Source: Veillonellaceae bacterium
GTDB lineage: Bacteria > Bacillota_C > Negativicutes > UBA1444
Direction: 5' to 3'
Length of the DNA: 64,000 bases
NCBI GenBank assembly: GCA_012798135.1
Contig: JAAZNU010000316.1
Coordinates: 1 to 64,000 of the forward strand
Of the stretch, positions 35,700-43,896 are shown in pieces. How positions within the stretch are numbered: position 1 is the first letter of the stretch; every line of letters begins with the position of its first letter. The notes under the pieces are model-generated. The model worked only from the letters and a program-made list of their open reading frames with translations, had not been told where the DNA came from and made no database searches. The position numbers were made by a program, and so were the translations under genes.

Positions 35700-36797
35700 A
35701 TGAAAAAACAGATAATCGGAATAGTTGTTGTTCTGTTGCTGCTCATCATCACAGGGTGCAGCAAAGCGAAAATCGCTCCAGCACCTGAGGAAACCGAAGG
35801 TCCAATTGCTGCCATCACACAGCCTTCCATCTCTAACACTGATGCTCCGCCTTATACGCCGACCGCCGCCCTAACCAATCCTCCCGTCAGTGCGCCAACC
35901 GCCGTGGTCATCACCCACCTGGCAACCCCTGGAGAACCAATCTACAAGAATGATCAAAAGGTTTCTGACTGCAACACTGGCGACCGCGTTCGATTGGGTG
36001 CCACCACTCTCATCGGTGAAGGCTGCGACTTGTGGGATGAGCAAAAACTGGAACGCCCCGCCGTTGCCGTGAACGGTCCCTTCCTTGCCAGCCTGGATAT
36101 CACCAGCGCTTGGATGGGCACCAACCAGCAGTGGCTTTTTGGCAAGATCGCGCTCTTTGAAACCGATCCCGCCAAGCTGCCGGCGGACCTGACCGCTGCT
36201 TTTGAGATCGATACCGACCTCGATTCACGCGGTGAGTACCTGATCCTGGCTCGTAACATCACCTCGACCACATGGACCACCGACGGCGTGCAGGTATGGC
36301 AGGATGCCGATGGACTTGTGGGCGGCGGCAAGCCTCACGAACCGGATACTGCCAGTGGCAATGGGTATGAAGCCCTGTTATTCAACGCCGGCGTGGCAGC
36401 AGATCCTGATCTTGCCTGGGTGCGTCTTAACACCTCCAAGGGGATTGCCATCGAGTTCGCCTTCAAATCCAGCCTGGTCCCCGCCAACCAGGTGTTTGCC
36501 TGGTGGGGCTGGACGTTCGGAGAATCGCCTGATCCGGCAAAGATGGAAGTCGTCGACCTGCTGCAGAATAACGCCACCTGGATGCTGGATAACACCTGCG
36601 GGTGGATCTTCAATGCCAAACCGACCAACCTGCAAATCAACATCTGCCCCTTTGCCTATCCGACGGCAGTTCCGACAATTACTCCTACCCCTGAACCAAA
36701 TGCTTGTGTAGAACCCTATTACACCGGTTATTGCAAAACACTTGGGCCGGGATGGATCTGGTACGAGCCTTATTGCAAATGCACTTTGTTTAATTGA
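35700..36797 (+). CDS. Secreted lipoprotein with Cys-rich C-terminal tail
   Basis: The 365-residue protein has a lipobox (IITGCS), a Thr/Pro-rich linker of about 70 residues and a globular region of about 200 residues. That region contains AAFEIDTDLDSRGEYLILA, TDGVQVWQDADGLVG and WWGWTFGESPDP. Regions of this type in other lipoproteins describe a beta-sandwich of unknown role. The tail after a second TPTPEP linker has five cysteines in 33 residues (PNACVEPYYTGYC, GPGWIWYEPYCKC), which looks like a small disulfide-knotted module. AAGGAG precedes the start. It lies between the small gene and paralogue 2, apparently in the same operon. Confidence 0.7.
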   Translation: MKKQIIGIVVVLLLLIITGCSKAKIAPAPEETEGPIAAITQPSISNTDAPPYTPTAALTNPPVSAPTAVVITHLATPGEPIYKNDQKVSDCNTGDRVRLGATTLIGEGCDLWDEQKLERPAVAVNGPFLASLDITSAWMGTNQQWLFGKIALFETDPAKLPADLTAAFEIDTDLDSRGEYLILARNITSTTWTTDGVQVWQDADGLVGGGKPHEPDTASGNGYEALLFNAGVAADPDLAWVRLNTSKGIAIEFAFKSSLVPANQVFAWWGWTFGESPDPAKMEVVDLLQNNATWMLDNTCGWIFNAKPTNLQINICPFAYPTAVPTITPTPEPNACVEPYYTGYCKTLGPGWIWYEPYCKCTLFN

Positions 36798-36874
36798 TTT
36801 ATCGTGATTACAAGCCATTAATTCATACTCAGTGGTTTGTAGTTAGAACTTACATCTTTAAAAAAGAGGAAAGA

Positions 36875-37681
36875 ATGAAAAAAATAATTAGGGCATCAAC
36901 TTTTAGTATCCTGCTTGCAGTGGTTCTTCAACTCTCTTTGCTAGGATCAGCCACTGCAGCACCATTGCCCTCTTCACTTCCCGACCCTGTGGTCACCCCG
37001 GTTTCGGGTGATATGGAGTTCACCACCGAGCTCCTGCCTGTTCAGCAGTTCCCCGGCGCTCAGGAGTACAACCAGATGCTGGTACCGGTCGGCTTCCCGC
37101 TGGGTGAAGCACAATTCCTCGACACGGGCGTCGTCGTTTCAGGTATGGACAGCGGTACAGCCACCGCCTGCTTCTACTTCACCGGCGCTGAATCCGGTTG
37201 GGGCGGTAAAGTGGGTGTTTGGAACGGCACTAAATGGGTGCTACTGCCCACCACCATCACAGACCTTGAGGAATCCCCCAACAGCCTCGCCTGTGCACCC
37301 ATCACCGGTAATGGTTATTATGCCTTTATAAAATACATTAGTTCCCCTGAAAAACTGCCCACCGGCAAACCCTGGTGTCAAGTTACGCTGCTGGGTTTTT
37401 TTCAACAAGGAGTTGATGGTGGTGGAACCAGGTATTTTGATATGCTAGGTGTGTTTCCTGAAATAACCAATAGTCTGGTTACATACACAATTATTGATCC
37501 GGGCATGAGTATCACCGGGGATTTAACAGGTTCGGTGCTTTCGGATGCTACGGGGAATTTCAGTTTCTCGGGATACAGCTGGGTGGTTCCGGAATCTTAC
37601 ACCTTTATCCTGCACTTAGAGACTTCCTCATGTTATGTAGAATATGTCCGTGTCCATTATGTAGAGGACAATGAGATTTAG
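36875..37681 (+). CDS. Secreted two-cysteine-module protein, paralogue 2
   Basis: The ATG at 36875 is preferred over one at 36794 because AGAGGA precedes it and the signal peptide begins there. The 268-residue product has a signal peptide, then a module that is almost the same as in paralogue 1, including the DNA: the stretch starting at the SGDMEF codons differs at only two positions in the first 119 bases. The second domain (residues about 165-262) differs from paralogue 1 but resembles paralogue 3 (ITGDL ... SDA.GNF.F). No terminator with a T run follows; a 9-bp hairpin with a long loop lies at 37707-37748. Confidence 0.72.
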   Translation: MKKIIRASTFSILLAVVLQLSLLGSATAAPLPSSLPDPVVTPVSGDMEFTTELLPVQQFPGAQEYNQMLVPVGFPLGEAQFLDTGVVVSGMDSGTATACFYFTGAESGWGGKVGVWNGTKWVLLPTTITDLEESPNSLACAPITGNGYYAFIKYISSPEKLPTGKPWCQVTLLGFFQQGVDGGGTRYFDMLGVFPEITNSLVTYTIIDPGMSITGDLTGSVLSDATGNFSFSGYSWVVPESYTFILHLETSSCYVEYVRVHYVEDNEI

Positions 37682-38058
37682 TCAGGTCGGGTTATTTTGA
37701 ACTAAAATGCTGGTGGTGCTCTACTGTCTTTCTGATCATCACCAGCATGTACTTCTCCCTAACCCGGCACTATCCACAGGTTTGAAAGAGTGGTAAAGAC
37801 CACTGCAGTTATCCCCGGGCAAATTGACCACTGGCGGCGGAATGAGTATTACGATCCTTAAAATGTTATGATAAATTGGCCATTGAAGTACAAAAAATCG
37901 GTTGAGGATTTGTAGGGATTGATCGATTAATCCGTAAGGATTATCTACCGATTTACAATCACGAACTGCCTTGGTGAATAGGGTTTTTGTGAATTCAGAT
38001 TTCGATAAATCCTTTTTTTGAAGATTATGTGGATTCACATTTTTGAGGCAAAGAAATT
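37682..38058. other. Intergenic stretch without a recognised gene
   Basis: These 377 bases hold a 9-bp hairpin (37707-37715 with 37740-37748, 24-nt loop) that may end the upstream transcript. Otherwise they hold AT-rich sequence leading into the promoter region of the next lipoprotein. I find no supported coding region on either strand. Confidence 0.6.
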
Positions 38059-38751
38059 ATGAACAACTTGCGGAAATCCTTTCTATACTTGCTTGTTTTA
38101 ATGATCACAGCGGCATGTTCGCAGTTATCAAACAAGTCTCAGAACCCTATCTCTGCTTCTCCCGAGTTTCAGAAGACCATCGAACAAACAGCTACCAAAA
38201 TATTTGAACCCACGTCTTCAGTAGTCGCGTCAAAGGACTCTCCTTCCACGGATATCTCAAAATACATCCCCCCTTGCGCATCTCCTACCGATACAGAGTT
38301 GCTTTTTATCCTGGATGATCCATCCTTGCCTTTTGGGGTGTGTTTTTTATATCCCGACGATTTCACCATTCCCCGGGGTGAAATACCGGACACCTGGTAC
38401 TTCACCGGCACTCCTTACGGCTGCGGGGAAATGGTGGCAGCCACGGTTGAGATGCATATTGAATCCGCCAATGGAAAAATGCTGGAACAATATGCCAATG
38501 ATGTGGTGGCCAAAGCTGCGCCGGGTGTAAAAGCCGGCCTTGACTTGATCTATCTCATGCCGGATGATACCCCCGCCATGAAAACCGAAGGACTTCCCGG
38601 GCTGGTGAGTTCACGCACACTCTTTCTGGTTCACAACAACACGGCTTTCATTTTCACCTTCATGCCGCTCGACCCGGGTTTTGAGGATGCCTGGCTGGAT
38701 ATGGAGAGAGTATATTCCTCGATCACCTCAACCTGGACGTTCACCAGGTAA
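38059..38751 (+). CDS. Secreted lipoprotein, unknown
   Basis: The 230-residue protein has a signal peptide with lipobox ITAACS, a Ser/Thr-rich linker of about 50 residues, and a globular part. That part contains PPCASPTDTELLF, PSLPFGVCFLYPDDFTIPRGE, YGCGEMVAATVEMHIES and a closing LDMERVYSSITSTWTF. The last element is like the end of PsbP/LpqN-type lipoproteins, where a similar Tyr/Trp strand follows an SSI motif, but the match is loose. GAGG precedes the start. It lies between paralogues 2 and 3, with the same orientation as all other secreted genes in the locus. Confidence 0.65.
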   Translation: MNNLRKSFLYLLVLMITAACSQLSNKSQNPISASPEFQKTIEQTATKIFEPTSSVVASKDSPSTDISKYIPPCASPTDTELLFILDDPSLPFGVCFLYPDDFTIPRGEIPDTWYFTGTPYGCGEMVAATVEMHIESANGKMLEQYANDVVAKAAPGVKAGLDLIYLMPDDTPAMKTEGLPGLVSSRTLFLVHNNTAFIFTFMPLDPGFEDAWLDMERVYSSITSTWTFTR

Positions 38752-38865
38752 AACCGTCCGGACAGAACAACTTGGAAGAGTTATTTAAGCCTATCCTGTT
38801 CTGATTTTTTACACAATTTGCTATACTTTATTTATCGGATCCGCAATCTTATAAAGGAGAATCTC

Positions 38866-39684
38866 ATGAAAAAGATCTTGATTCCGTTTTTCAGCCTGGT
38901 CCTTGTGTTTTCATTGCTGGTCTCAGTCACCGGCACTGCCGCCGCTCTACCACCCCCGCCCCCACCACCGGCAACCCCCGATCTCCCTGAACCGGTGGTC
39001 ACCCCGGTTTCGGGTGATATGGAATTCACCACCGAGTTCATCCCCATTGTCCAGTTCCCAGGCACCACCGAATTCAACCAGATGCTCGTCCCGGTAGGCT
39101 TCCCTGCCGGTGAAGCCCAGTTTGAGGGTGACGGCGTCATTGTTACCGGAATGGACAGCGGCAAAGCCACAGCCTGCTTCTATATCACCGGCACGCAGTA
39201 TGGCTGGGGAGGCAAGGTGGGGCTTTGGGATGGCACCAAGTGGGTCAAACTTGCCACCACCATTACTCCCATTGAAGAATCGAATAAAAGCCTGGCATGC
39301 GCCACCATCACCGGCGATGGTACTTATGCCTTCATCCGTTATGTCGTCAATGCTTCCCTGCTTCCAGTGGTCAGCAAACCCAATTGCGGGACACTCGGAG
39401 GAATAATCATTCTCAGTATTAGCAATTCTTCGGGAGACGGCGGGCTTACCTGGTTTAATTTTGGCGGCACTTTTAGTCAAAACCCGAATTCGTGGGTTTC
39501 TTATCGGATCATCAATGCCACTCCCGGTATCACCGGCGATCTATTTGCCCAGGTGCCATCAGATGCCTCAGGTAATTTTAATTTTTTGGCTTATGACTGG
39601 TACATGCCATATGGCGGATATTTTACTCTCCACGTTGAAACCCCATATTGTTTTATCGACTTGATGTTGGGAGACGATTCATAA
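38866..39684 (+). CDS. Secreted two-cysteine-module protein, paralogue 3
   Basis: AAAGGAGA precedes the ATG at 38866; an earlier ATG at 38818 is not used here. The 272-residue product has a signal peptide and a Pro-rich stretch (PPPPPPPATPDLP). The shared module follows (VTPVSGDMEF, FNQMLVPVGFPAGEAQF, ATACFYITG, GWGGKVGLWDGTKWV, LACATITGDGTY) with both conserved cysteines. The second domain resembles paralogue 2 (ITGDLFAQVPSDASGNFNF ... YFTLHVET) and again begins and ends with a Cys. Terminator at 39705-39734. Confidence 0.72.
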   Translation: MKKILIPFFSLVLVFSLLVSVTGTAAALPPPPPPPATPDLPEPVVTPVSGDMEFTTEFIPIVQFPGTTEFNQMLVPVGFPAGEAQFEGDGVIVTGMDSGKATACFYITGTQYGWGGKVGLWDGTKWVKLATTITPIEESNKSLACATITGDGTYAFIRYVVNASLLPVVSKPNCGTLGGIIILSISNSSGDGGLTWFNFGGTFSQNPNSWVSYRIINATPGITGDLFAQVPSDASGNFNFLAYDWYMPYGGYFTLHVETPYCFIDLMLGDDS

Positions 39685-39704
39685 AAAATGGTAGATGCGA
39701 ACAG

Positions 39705-39734
39705 AGCAGGAGGTATTCACCTCCCGCTTTTTTA
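39705..39734 (+). terminator. Terminator after paralogue 3
   Basis: A 10-bp stem with one mismatch (39705-39714 with 39719-39728) and an ATTC loop is followed by TTTTT. Confidence 0.85.
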
Positions 39735-39767
39735 TCTGACTGGTAAGTACATTATCAACATTCTCAA

Positions 39768-39776
39768 TGCTATAAT
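39768..39776 (+). promoter_or_regulatory. Extended -10 promoter of the COG1571-like gene
   Basis: TGC followed by a perfect TATAAT (39771-39776). No good -35 box is visible, which fits an extended -10 promoter. Transcription would begin near 39783, giving a leader of about 56 nt that contains the hairpin at 39794. Confidence 0.65.
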
Positions 39777-39793
39777 TGAGCAATCACAAACAA

Positions 39794-39827
39794 AGAGTGG
39801 GGAGTCTTACCCCACTCTATTTTTTTC
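39794..39827 (+). terminator. Terminator-like hairpin directly before a start codon (candidate attenuator)
   Basis: A perfect 9-bp stem (39794-39802 with 39810-39818), 7-nt loop, then ATTTTTTTC. It ends one base before the ribosome site of the TTG start at 39839, so it lies inside the leader of that gene rather than after an upstream gene, which has its own terminator at 39705. Confidence 0.75.
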
Positions 39828-39838
39828 AGGAGTGGCCC

Positions 39839-40579
39839 TTGATCTTTTATCTCGGCGTAGATGACACCGGTCAGCCAGAGAAACAAGGTACTTCTGACCT
39901 TGCGCTTGAACTCGGTTTGCACCTGCAAGCAATGAACCTGGCACGGCTGGTGCACGTTTCTGAACACGTCCTCCTCCCCCCGCCAGAGATACCAGGAGCC
40001 AGCGTGAACCTGGCCTATTGCCTCACCCTTGATGCAGAGAAACAACGTCAGCGTGAACTTGAAATGGAAAGCCGCGTGTACATCATGCGCAACGCCAGTA
40101 CAGGGTCCAACGCCGGGTTTGCCCTTGCCCGGGCAGATGAATTGAACGGGCATTTCCTTTCGTTTGCACAAGCCTGCCGCTCACTGGTGATGGAACGCCG
40201 GGATGCGTTGGACCTGGCACGTACAAGTAGTATTGCCTGTACGGGTTTCATGGGCAGCGGATTAGGCGTGATTGGCGCGCTCGCAGCAGTTGGCTGGCGC
40301 TGGCAGGGCTCCGATGGGGTGATCACCTGGATGCCCGGACTTGACTTAATAAAAGGTATCCTATCTGTTAGTGAGATCCTCCAGCTTTGCACTTTTGACT
40401 ATATCCGTACAATTCGCGGAAAAACGCCTCTCTTTGAAGACCGTATTTATTTAGGAGATCACCCCACTGCCCTGCTCAAATCCGACCGCAGCCTGCTGCT
40501 GCTTGAAGCTGCTCCGCGCAACGCTGACTGGCAGTGGAATGCTGTTGGCAGCGAAGCCAGGCATCGCATTACCTGGTAA
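39839..40579 (+). CDS. COG1571 / TiaS-like protein
   Basis: A TTG start at 39839 is preceded by AGGAG; the upstream in-frame ATG at 39776 lies inside the -10 box and cannot be used. The 246 residues open with YLGVDDTGQPEKQGTSDLALELG, like the ATP-binding start of TiaS (tRNA-Ile2 agmatidine synthetase). Later comes GSGLGVIGALAAVGWRWQGSDGV, which resembles short bacterial COG1571 relatives. It lacks the OB and zinc-ribbon parts of full TiaS, so tRNA modification is not assured; an ATP- or GTP-dependent kinase-like activity is possible. It stands alone in the middle of the secreted-paralogue locus. Confidence 0.65.
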   Translation: MIFYLGVDDTGQPEKQGTSDLALELGLHLQAMNLARLVHVSEHVLLPPPEIPGASVNLAYCLTLDAEKQRQRELEMESRVYIMRNASTGSNAGFALARADELNGHFLSFAQACRSLVMERRDALDLARTSSIACTGFMGSGLGVIGALAAVGWRWQGSDGVITWMPGLDLIKGILSVSEILQLCTFDYIRTIRGKTPLFEDRIYLGDHPTALLKSDRSLLLLEAAPRNADWQWNAVGSEARHRITW

Positions 40580-40669
40580 TTCCTCTTTTTTAAACCGTTT
40601 TTAATTTATTGGCATTCAAATTGTGCTATTCTAAAGTATCGGGTTTTCTTTTTTTGAGAGGAGGTCTGT

Positions 40670-41140
40670 ATGAAAAAAATCATTACGCTCTTGATCGCGA
40701 TTTCCTTGTTTGAAATGCTGTTTGTGGTCACACCAAAAGACACGTCTGGAATTTTCTATATACCCACTGCTGAACCTGAGGAGTGGTACTGGGACAACGT
40801 TGGCGTCACCGGCGAAATCATCCCCATGTACACAATCACCACAGTCCCCCGTGAGTGGTACCAGCTCAAAGCCGATGGTCTTAAAATCGATGGACCCGCC
40901 AAAATATGCCGTCCATACAGGGCAGGTCGCTTCGGCTGGGTGGGTGAGATCTTCCAGCTGGTCGATGGTGCCTGGGTCAAGCTGCCTACAACTGCAGCCT
41001 GGGTGGCTGACGCCGAAGGCAAATTCACCGTGTGCGCGCAGGCGCCAGCCGCCGGCACTTACGCATTATTTGGTTACTGGGTCAAACCCGCTGACTACGT
41101 GGAGCCTCAAGTTTTTGAAGTGATTATTCGCGTGGAATAA
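40670..41140 (+). CDS. Short secreted relative of the two-cysteine-module family
   Basis: The 156-residue protein has a signal peptide and one domain. Its second half repeats the layout of the paralogue module: ICRPYRAGRFGWVGEIFQLVDGAWVKLPTTAAW followed by FTVCAQAPAAGTYALFGYW, against ACFYFTG ... GWGGKVGVWNGTKWVLLPTTI ... LACATITGDGTYAFIKY. The two cysteines keep their positions. Sequence identity is low, so this is a distant member rather than a recent copy, and it lacks the second domain. AGGAGG precedes the start and a terminator follows. Confidence 0.65.
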   Translation: MKKIITLLIAISLFEMLFVVTPKDTSGIFYIPTAEPEEWYWDNVGVTGEIIPMYTITTVPREWYQLKADGLKIDGPAKICRPYRAGRFGWVGEIFQLVDGAWVKLPTTAAWVADAEGKFTVCAQAPAAGTYALFGYWVKPADYVEPQVFEVIIRVE

Positions 41141-41165
41141 ACATCCTTCTATAGTCTGTTGTTCT

Positions 41166-41194
41166 CCCTCCGGATTTCCCGGAGGGTTTTTTCT
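41166..41194 (+). terminator. Terminator after the short module protein
   Basis: A perfect 8-bp stem (41166-41173 with 41179-41186) and 5-nt loop are followed by six T. Confidence 0.92.
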
Positions 41195-41314
41195 GTTGAC
41201 GACAATGGTTATTTTTGGGAGAAGATGGATTTTTACAGATTTTTTACTTACTTTAATTTCAAATAATGTTAAACTGCCTTATCTCGATTCATAAATTGGG
41301 TTGGAGGCCATGAA

Positions 41315-42157
41315 ATGAAAAAGTATATCTTTTCAGTTTTCAGTTTTCTACTTGTGATCACCCTATTGTTGGGTTCATTCGGCATCGCCCGCGCAGCTGC
41401 AGATGACGATCCAGTAGTTACTCCGATAAGCGGCGATAATGAATTTGCCACAGAGGTAATTGCCATTGCCAGCCTGCCTGGCACATATGAATTGGCGACA
41501 CAAATGCTCGCTCCAGTTGGCTTTCCTGCCGGTGAAACGCAATTTGGCGGAAATGGCGTACGGGTCTCAGGTTTGAGCACTGGTAAAGCTTCTGCATGTT
41601 TCACGCTTTCAACTGCCGCGATAGACCAGGGCTGGGGTGGAAAAGTGGGGGTATGGAACGGTACAAAATGGGTGTTGCTCCCAACCACAATTACCGCCCT
41701 CAATGAATCACCAAACAGCCTGGCTTGTGCCACCATCACCGGGGATGGTACCTACGCTTTCATCAAATACATAGTGGCACCCGACAAACTCCCAAGGATT
41801 CAGGAATGCGGAGAAATGTCCATAGCTGGACCCTATACTTATGAGTTTGATAATACTGAGGGTTGGATGAGTGAAGGCGCTGCTTTAACAAATTTTTACC
41901 TTCCTCCTGGCACTGAGATTAGTTACAAGATCATTCATCAAGACCCGCTTGGCTTTTTCTATAGCGGTACTGAAGGCACAGGGGTTATTAATATTTCAGG
42001 TGAGCTAATGCCTGGGTATTTCATCTCGTTAATCACATTCGACCCCATAATTGAATTCACCTATGATTATTACACTAATCTTAACTCGTTCGTTTTTCGA
42101 GTTTATTTTCCTAATTGTTATACCGACTTTGTTTACCCCGATGATCTTAAGGGATAA
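41315..42157 (+). CDS. Secreted two-cysteine-module protein, paralogue 4
   Basis: The 280-residue protein has a signal peptide ending near ARAAA and then the shared module (VTPISGDNEF, ATQMLAPVGFPAGETQF, ASACFTLST, GWGGKVGVWNGTKWVLLPTTI, LACATITGDGTYAFIKY) with both conserved cysteines. It is the most divergent of the four. The second domain (about 165-275) has its own Cys pair (QECGEMSIAG ... VYFPNCYTDF) and little similarity to the others. The next gene is convergent and an 11-bp terminator hairpin lies between them. Confidence 0.7.
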   Translation: MKKYIFSVFSFLLVITLLLGSFGIARAAADDDPVVTPISGDNEFATEVIAIASLPGTYELATQMLAPVGFPAGETQFGGNGVRVSGLSTGKASACFTLSTAAIDQGWGGKVGVWNGTKWVLLPTTITALNESPNSLACATITGDGTYAFIKYIVAPDKLPRIQECGEMSIAGPYTYEFDNTEGWMSEGAALTNFYLPPGTEISYKIIHQDPLGFFYSGTEGTGVINISGELMPGYFISLITFDPIIEFTYDYYTNLNSFVFRVYFPNCYTDFVYPDDLKG

Positions 42158-42200
42158 TCGATCACATTATAGAAGATCAATTATCCGGGTAATCCAATCC

Positions 42201-43070
42201 TCAACGAGGGCTTATAAACATAAAGCCCTCGTTATTTATATCCGGTGTACACGCTGGTTTCCAAGCTTTTATTGAGAACATCAGGGGAATGGGTTCCTCT
42301 CCGTTTGGGAAACGCCAATACCCATGACCATCCGGTTTTAAACAAGGCAGCTGTTCATACACGCTGAACGCGTGTTCATGCAGGAATTCAATCCTCAGAC
42401 CAGCATCGATGAGTGCGCTGATGATTTCTCCCATTGTGTGCTGCCATTCGAAATCCCGCTCGGCAGTGATTTCGGCTTCCCGGTCTGCATAGGACCCTTT
42501 CACATCGAATTCCAAAGCCTGTTTTTCAAAGTAAGGGTAACGATACCGCAGCGAATCTGCTTCATCATCGAATACCAGCGCGAATGGGTGGAACTCAGCG
42601 ATATAAAAGAATCCGCCCGGTTTAACATAAGACGCTGCAATCTTCGCCCAGCGCGGAATATCATTCAACCAGCATAAAACGCCGTAAGACGTATAAACAA
42701 TATCAAACAGCCCTTCAAGATGCGCCGGCAGATCGTACAAGTTGCAGTTAATAAAACGCGCAGGGATATCCAACTCGGATGATAGGCTGCGCGCAAGTTT
42801 GATGCCCTCTTCGGAGTAGTCAATACCGGTCACCTCTGCTCCCAGGCGCGCCCAGGATAGGGTATCCATACCAAAGTGGCACTGCAGATGCAGCAGCGAT
42901 CTGCCCCTCACCGCACCCACCTCGCTTAGTTCCAACGGGTTTAATTTGTTTTCCCCGCGCTTAAATCCCTCCAGGTTGTACAACCCAGATTGGGCGTTCA
43001 CCGGGACCAGTTCTTCCCACATGCGTCGGTTAACCTGCATACGCTGCTCATCATCAGGGTTGTTTGTCAT
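42201..43070 (-). CDS. Class I SAM-dependent methyltransferase
   Basis: The 289-residue protein has a Rossmann-type SAM site: SLLHLQCHFGMDTLSWARLGAEVTGID (motif I and the acidic end of strand 2), ARFINCNLYDLPAHL (strand 3/4 acidic pair), FDIVYTSYGVLCWLND and a following YVKPGGFFYIAEFHPF. The HLQCHFGMD variant of motif I is common in a group of small-molecule methyltransferases. No substrate is evident. The last codons overlap the terminator stem of the convergent paralogue 4. It stands alone, separated from hsp20 by a terminator. Confidence 0.87.
   Translation of the reverse strand: MTNNPDDEQRMQVNRRMWEELVPVNAQSGLYNLEGFKRGENKLNPLELSEVGAVRGRSLLHLQCHFGMDTLSWARLGAEVTGIDYSEEGIKLARSLSSELDIPARFINCNLYDLPAHLEGLFDIVYTSYGVLCWLNDIPRWAKIAASYVKPGGFFYIAEFHPFALVFDDEADSLRYRYPYFEKQALEFDVKGSYADREAEITAERDFEWQHTMGEIISALIDAGLRIEFLHEHAFSVYEQLPCLKPDGHGYWRFPNGEEPIPLMFSIKAWKPACTPDINNEGFMFISPR
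42203..42238 (+). terminator. Terminator between convergent genes
   Basis: A perfect 11-bp stem (42203-42213 with 42223-42233) and 9-nt loop are followed by ATTTATA. It overlaps the 3' end of the convergent methyltransferase gene. Confidence 0.75.
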
Positions 43071-43111
43071 GCTGCCTCCATCCGGTTTGTCCAGATGATT
43101 TTACAGCATAA

Positions 43112-43148
43112 CTTAAAAACGAACAGCAGAGAGGTTAACTCTCTGCTG
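43112..43148 (-). terminator. Terminator of the Hsp20 gene
   Basis: A perfect 10-bp stem (43139-43148 with 43124-43133) and 5-nt loop are followed on the minus strand by TTCGTTTTTAAG. Confidence 0.8.
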
Positions 43149-43169
43149 CTCATTGAGTAAAGATTAGAT

Positions 43170-43676
43170 TTATGAAGGTTTGATGTTGATCTTTTTGGCC
43201 GCCTTGACCGCAGATGCAGCTTTGGGCAATGTGATGGTTAGCAAGCCGTTCTTGAAAGTTGCTTCCACTTTGTCTTCCTGGATCTCGCTCACCAGGGGGA
43301 TCACCCGCTGGAAGGAACCATAAGAGCGCTCGTACCGGTGGAAGTTCTTGCCATTCTCTTCGCTTTCCGATTTCTTCTCACCGCTCAGCACGACGCAATC
43401 CTTCTCCAGGCTGATCTGGATGTCCTTCTCTTCCATCCCCGGTAGCTCAGCTGTTACCTGCATGGCAGTGTCGGTCTCGCTCACATTCACCCGCGGGCTA
43501 AATTCCGCCGGCATACGCCTTAGCTCGGTAATCGGCGCCAGGTCGAACGGATCATTGAAAAAGTTATCAAACAAGCGGTTCATTTCGTTCTGGATCGCCA
43601 TTATCGGGCTTTCGTTCTCGCGCCGTATGGCCAGTTTATCGCCTCGGCGCTTCAAAGGAAGATTATTGATGTTCAT
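43170..43676 (-). CDS. Hsp20 / alpha-crystallin small heat-shock protein
   Basis: The ATG at 43676 has AAGGAGG six bases upstream and is preferred over 43697. The 168-residue chaperone has an N-terminal region (MNRLFDNFFNDPFD) and an alpha-crystallin domain (FSPRVNVSETDTAMQVTAELPGMEEKDIQISLEKDCVVLSGEKK ... YERSYGSFQRVIPL ... ATFKNGLLTITLPK). The terminal IxI-like motif is replaced by KKINIKPS, which still offers an INI. It holds unfolding proteins as ATP-independent oligomers. Single gene with its own terminator; no CIRCE or other heat-shock operator is visible. Confidence 0.95.
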   Translation of the reverse strand: MNINNLPLKRRGDKLAIRRENESPIMAIQNEMNRLFDNFFNDPFDLAPITELRRMPAEFSPRVNVSETDTAMQVTAELPGMEEKDIQISLEKDCVVLSGEKKSESEENGKNFHRYERSYGSFQRVIPLVSEIQEDKVEATFKNGLLTITLPKAASAVKAAKKINIKPS

Positions 43677-43765
43677 TTCAGACCTCCTTTTGGTCACCTG
43701 ATTTTGATGCTCTTAATTTATTCCCATAGTATTAAAAATTTACTGGAAAAATATCAGAGTTTTAT

Positions 43766-43812
43766 TAAAACAAAAACCTCCCGCTGGTTGAGGGGGGCAA
43801 CCAGCAGGAGGT
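43766..43812 (-). terminator. Terminator of the DUF3592 gene
   Basis: A 15-bp stem with one C-A mismatch (43776-43790 with 43798-43812) and a G-rich 7-nt loop, followed on the minus strand by TTTTTGTTTTAAT. Confidence 0.87.
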
Positions 43813-43896
43813 CAACTTAATTATAGCCATTCCAGTCTTATATACAATCGAATTTCGGAGATTGTTAAGTTGTCTTGACATCCCTTTTTGGAAAAC

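Noticed and set aside
36794..36874. A 27-codon N-terminal extension of paralogue 2
   Set aside because: It would place charged residues before the signal peptide, overlaps the end of the preceding lipoprotein gene, and the internal ATG has a good ribosome site.
37739..38038. A 99-codon minus-strand frame in the gap between paralogue 2 and the next lipoprotein
   Set aside because: No ribosome site, no recognisable motif, and composition unlike the neighbouring genes.
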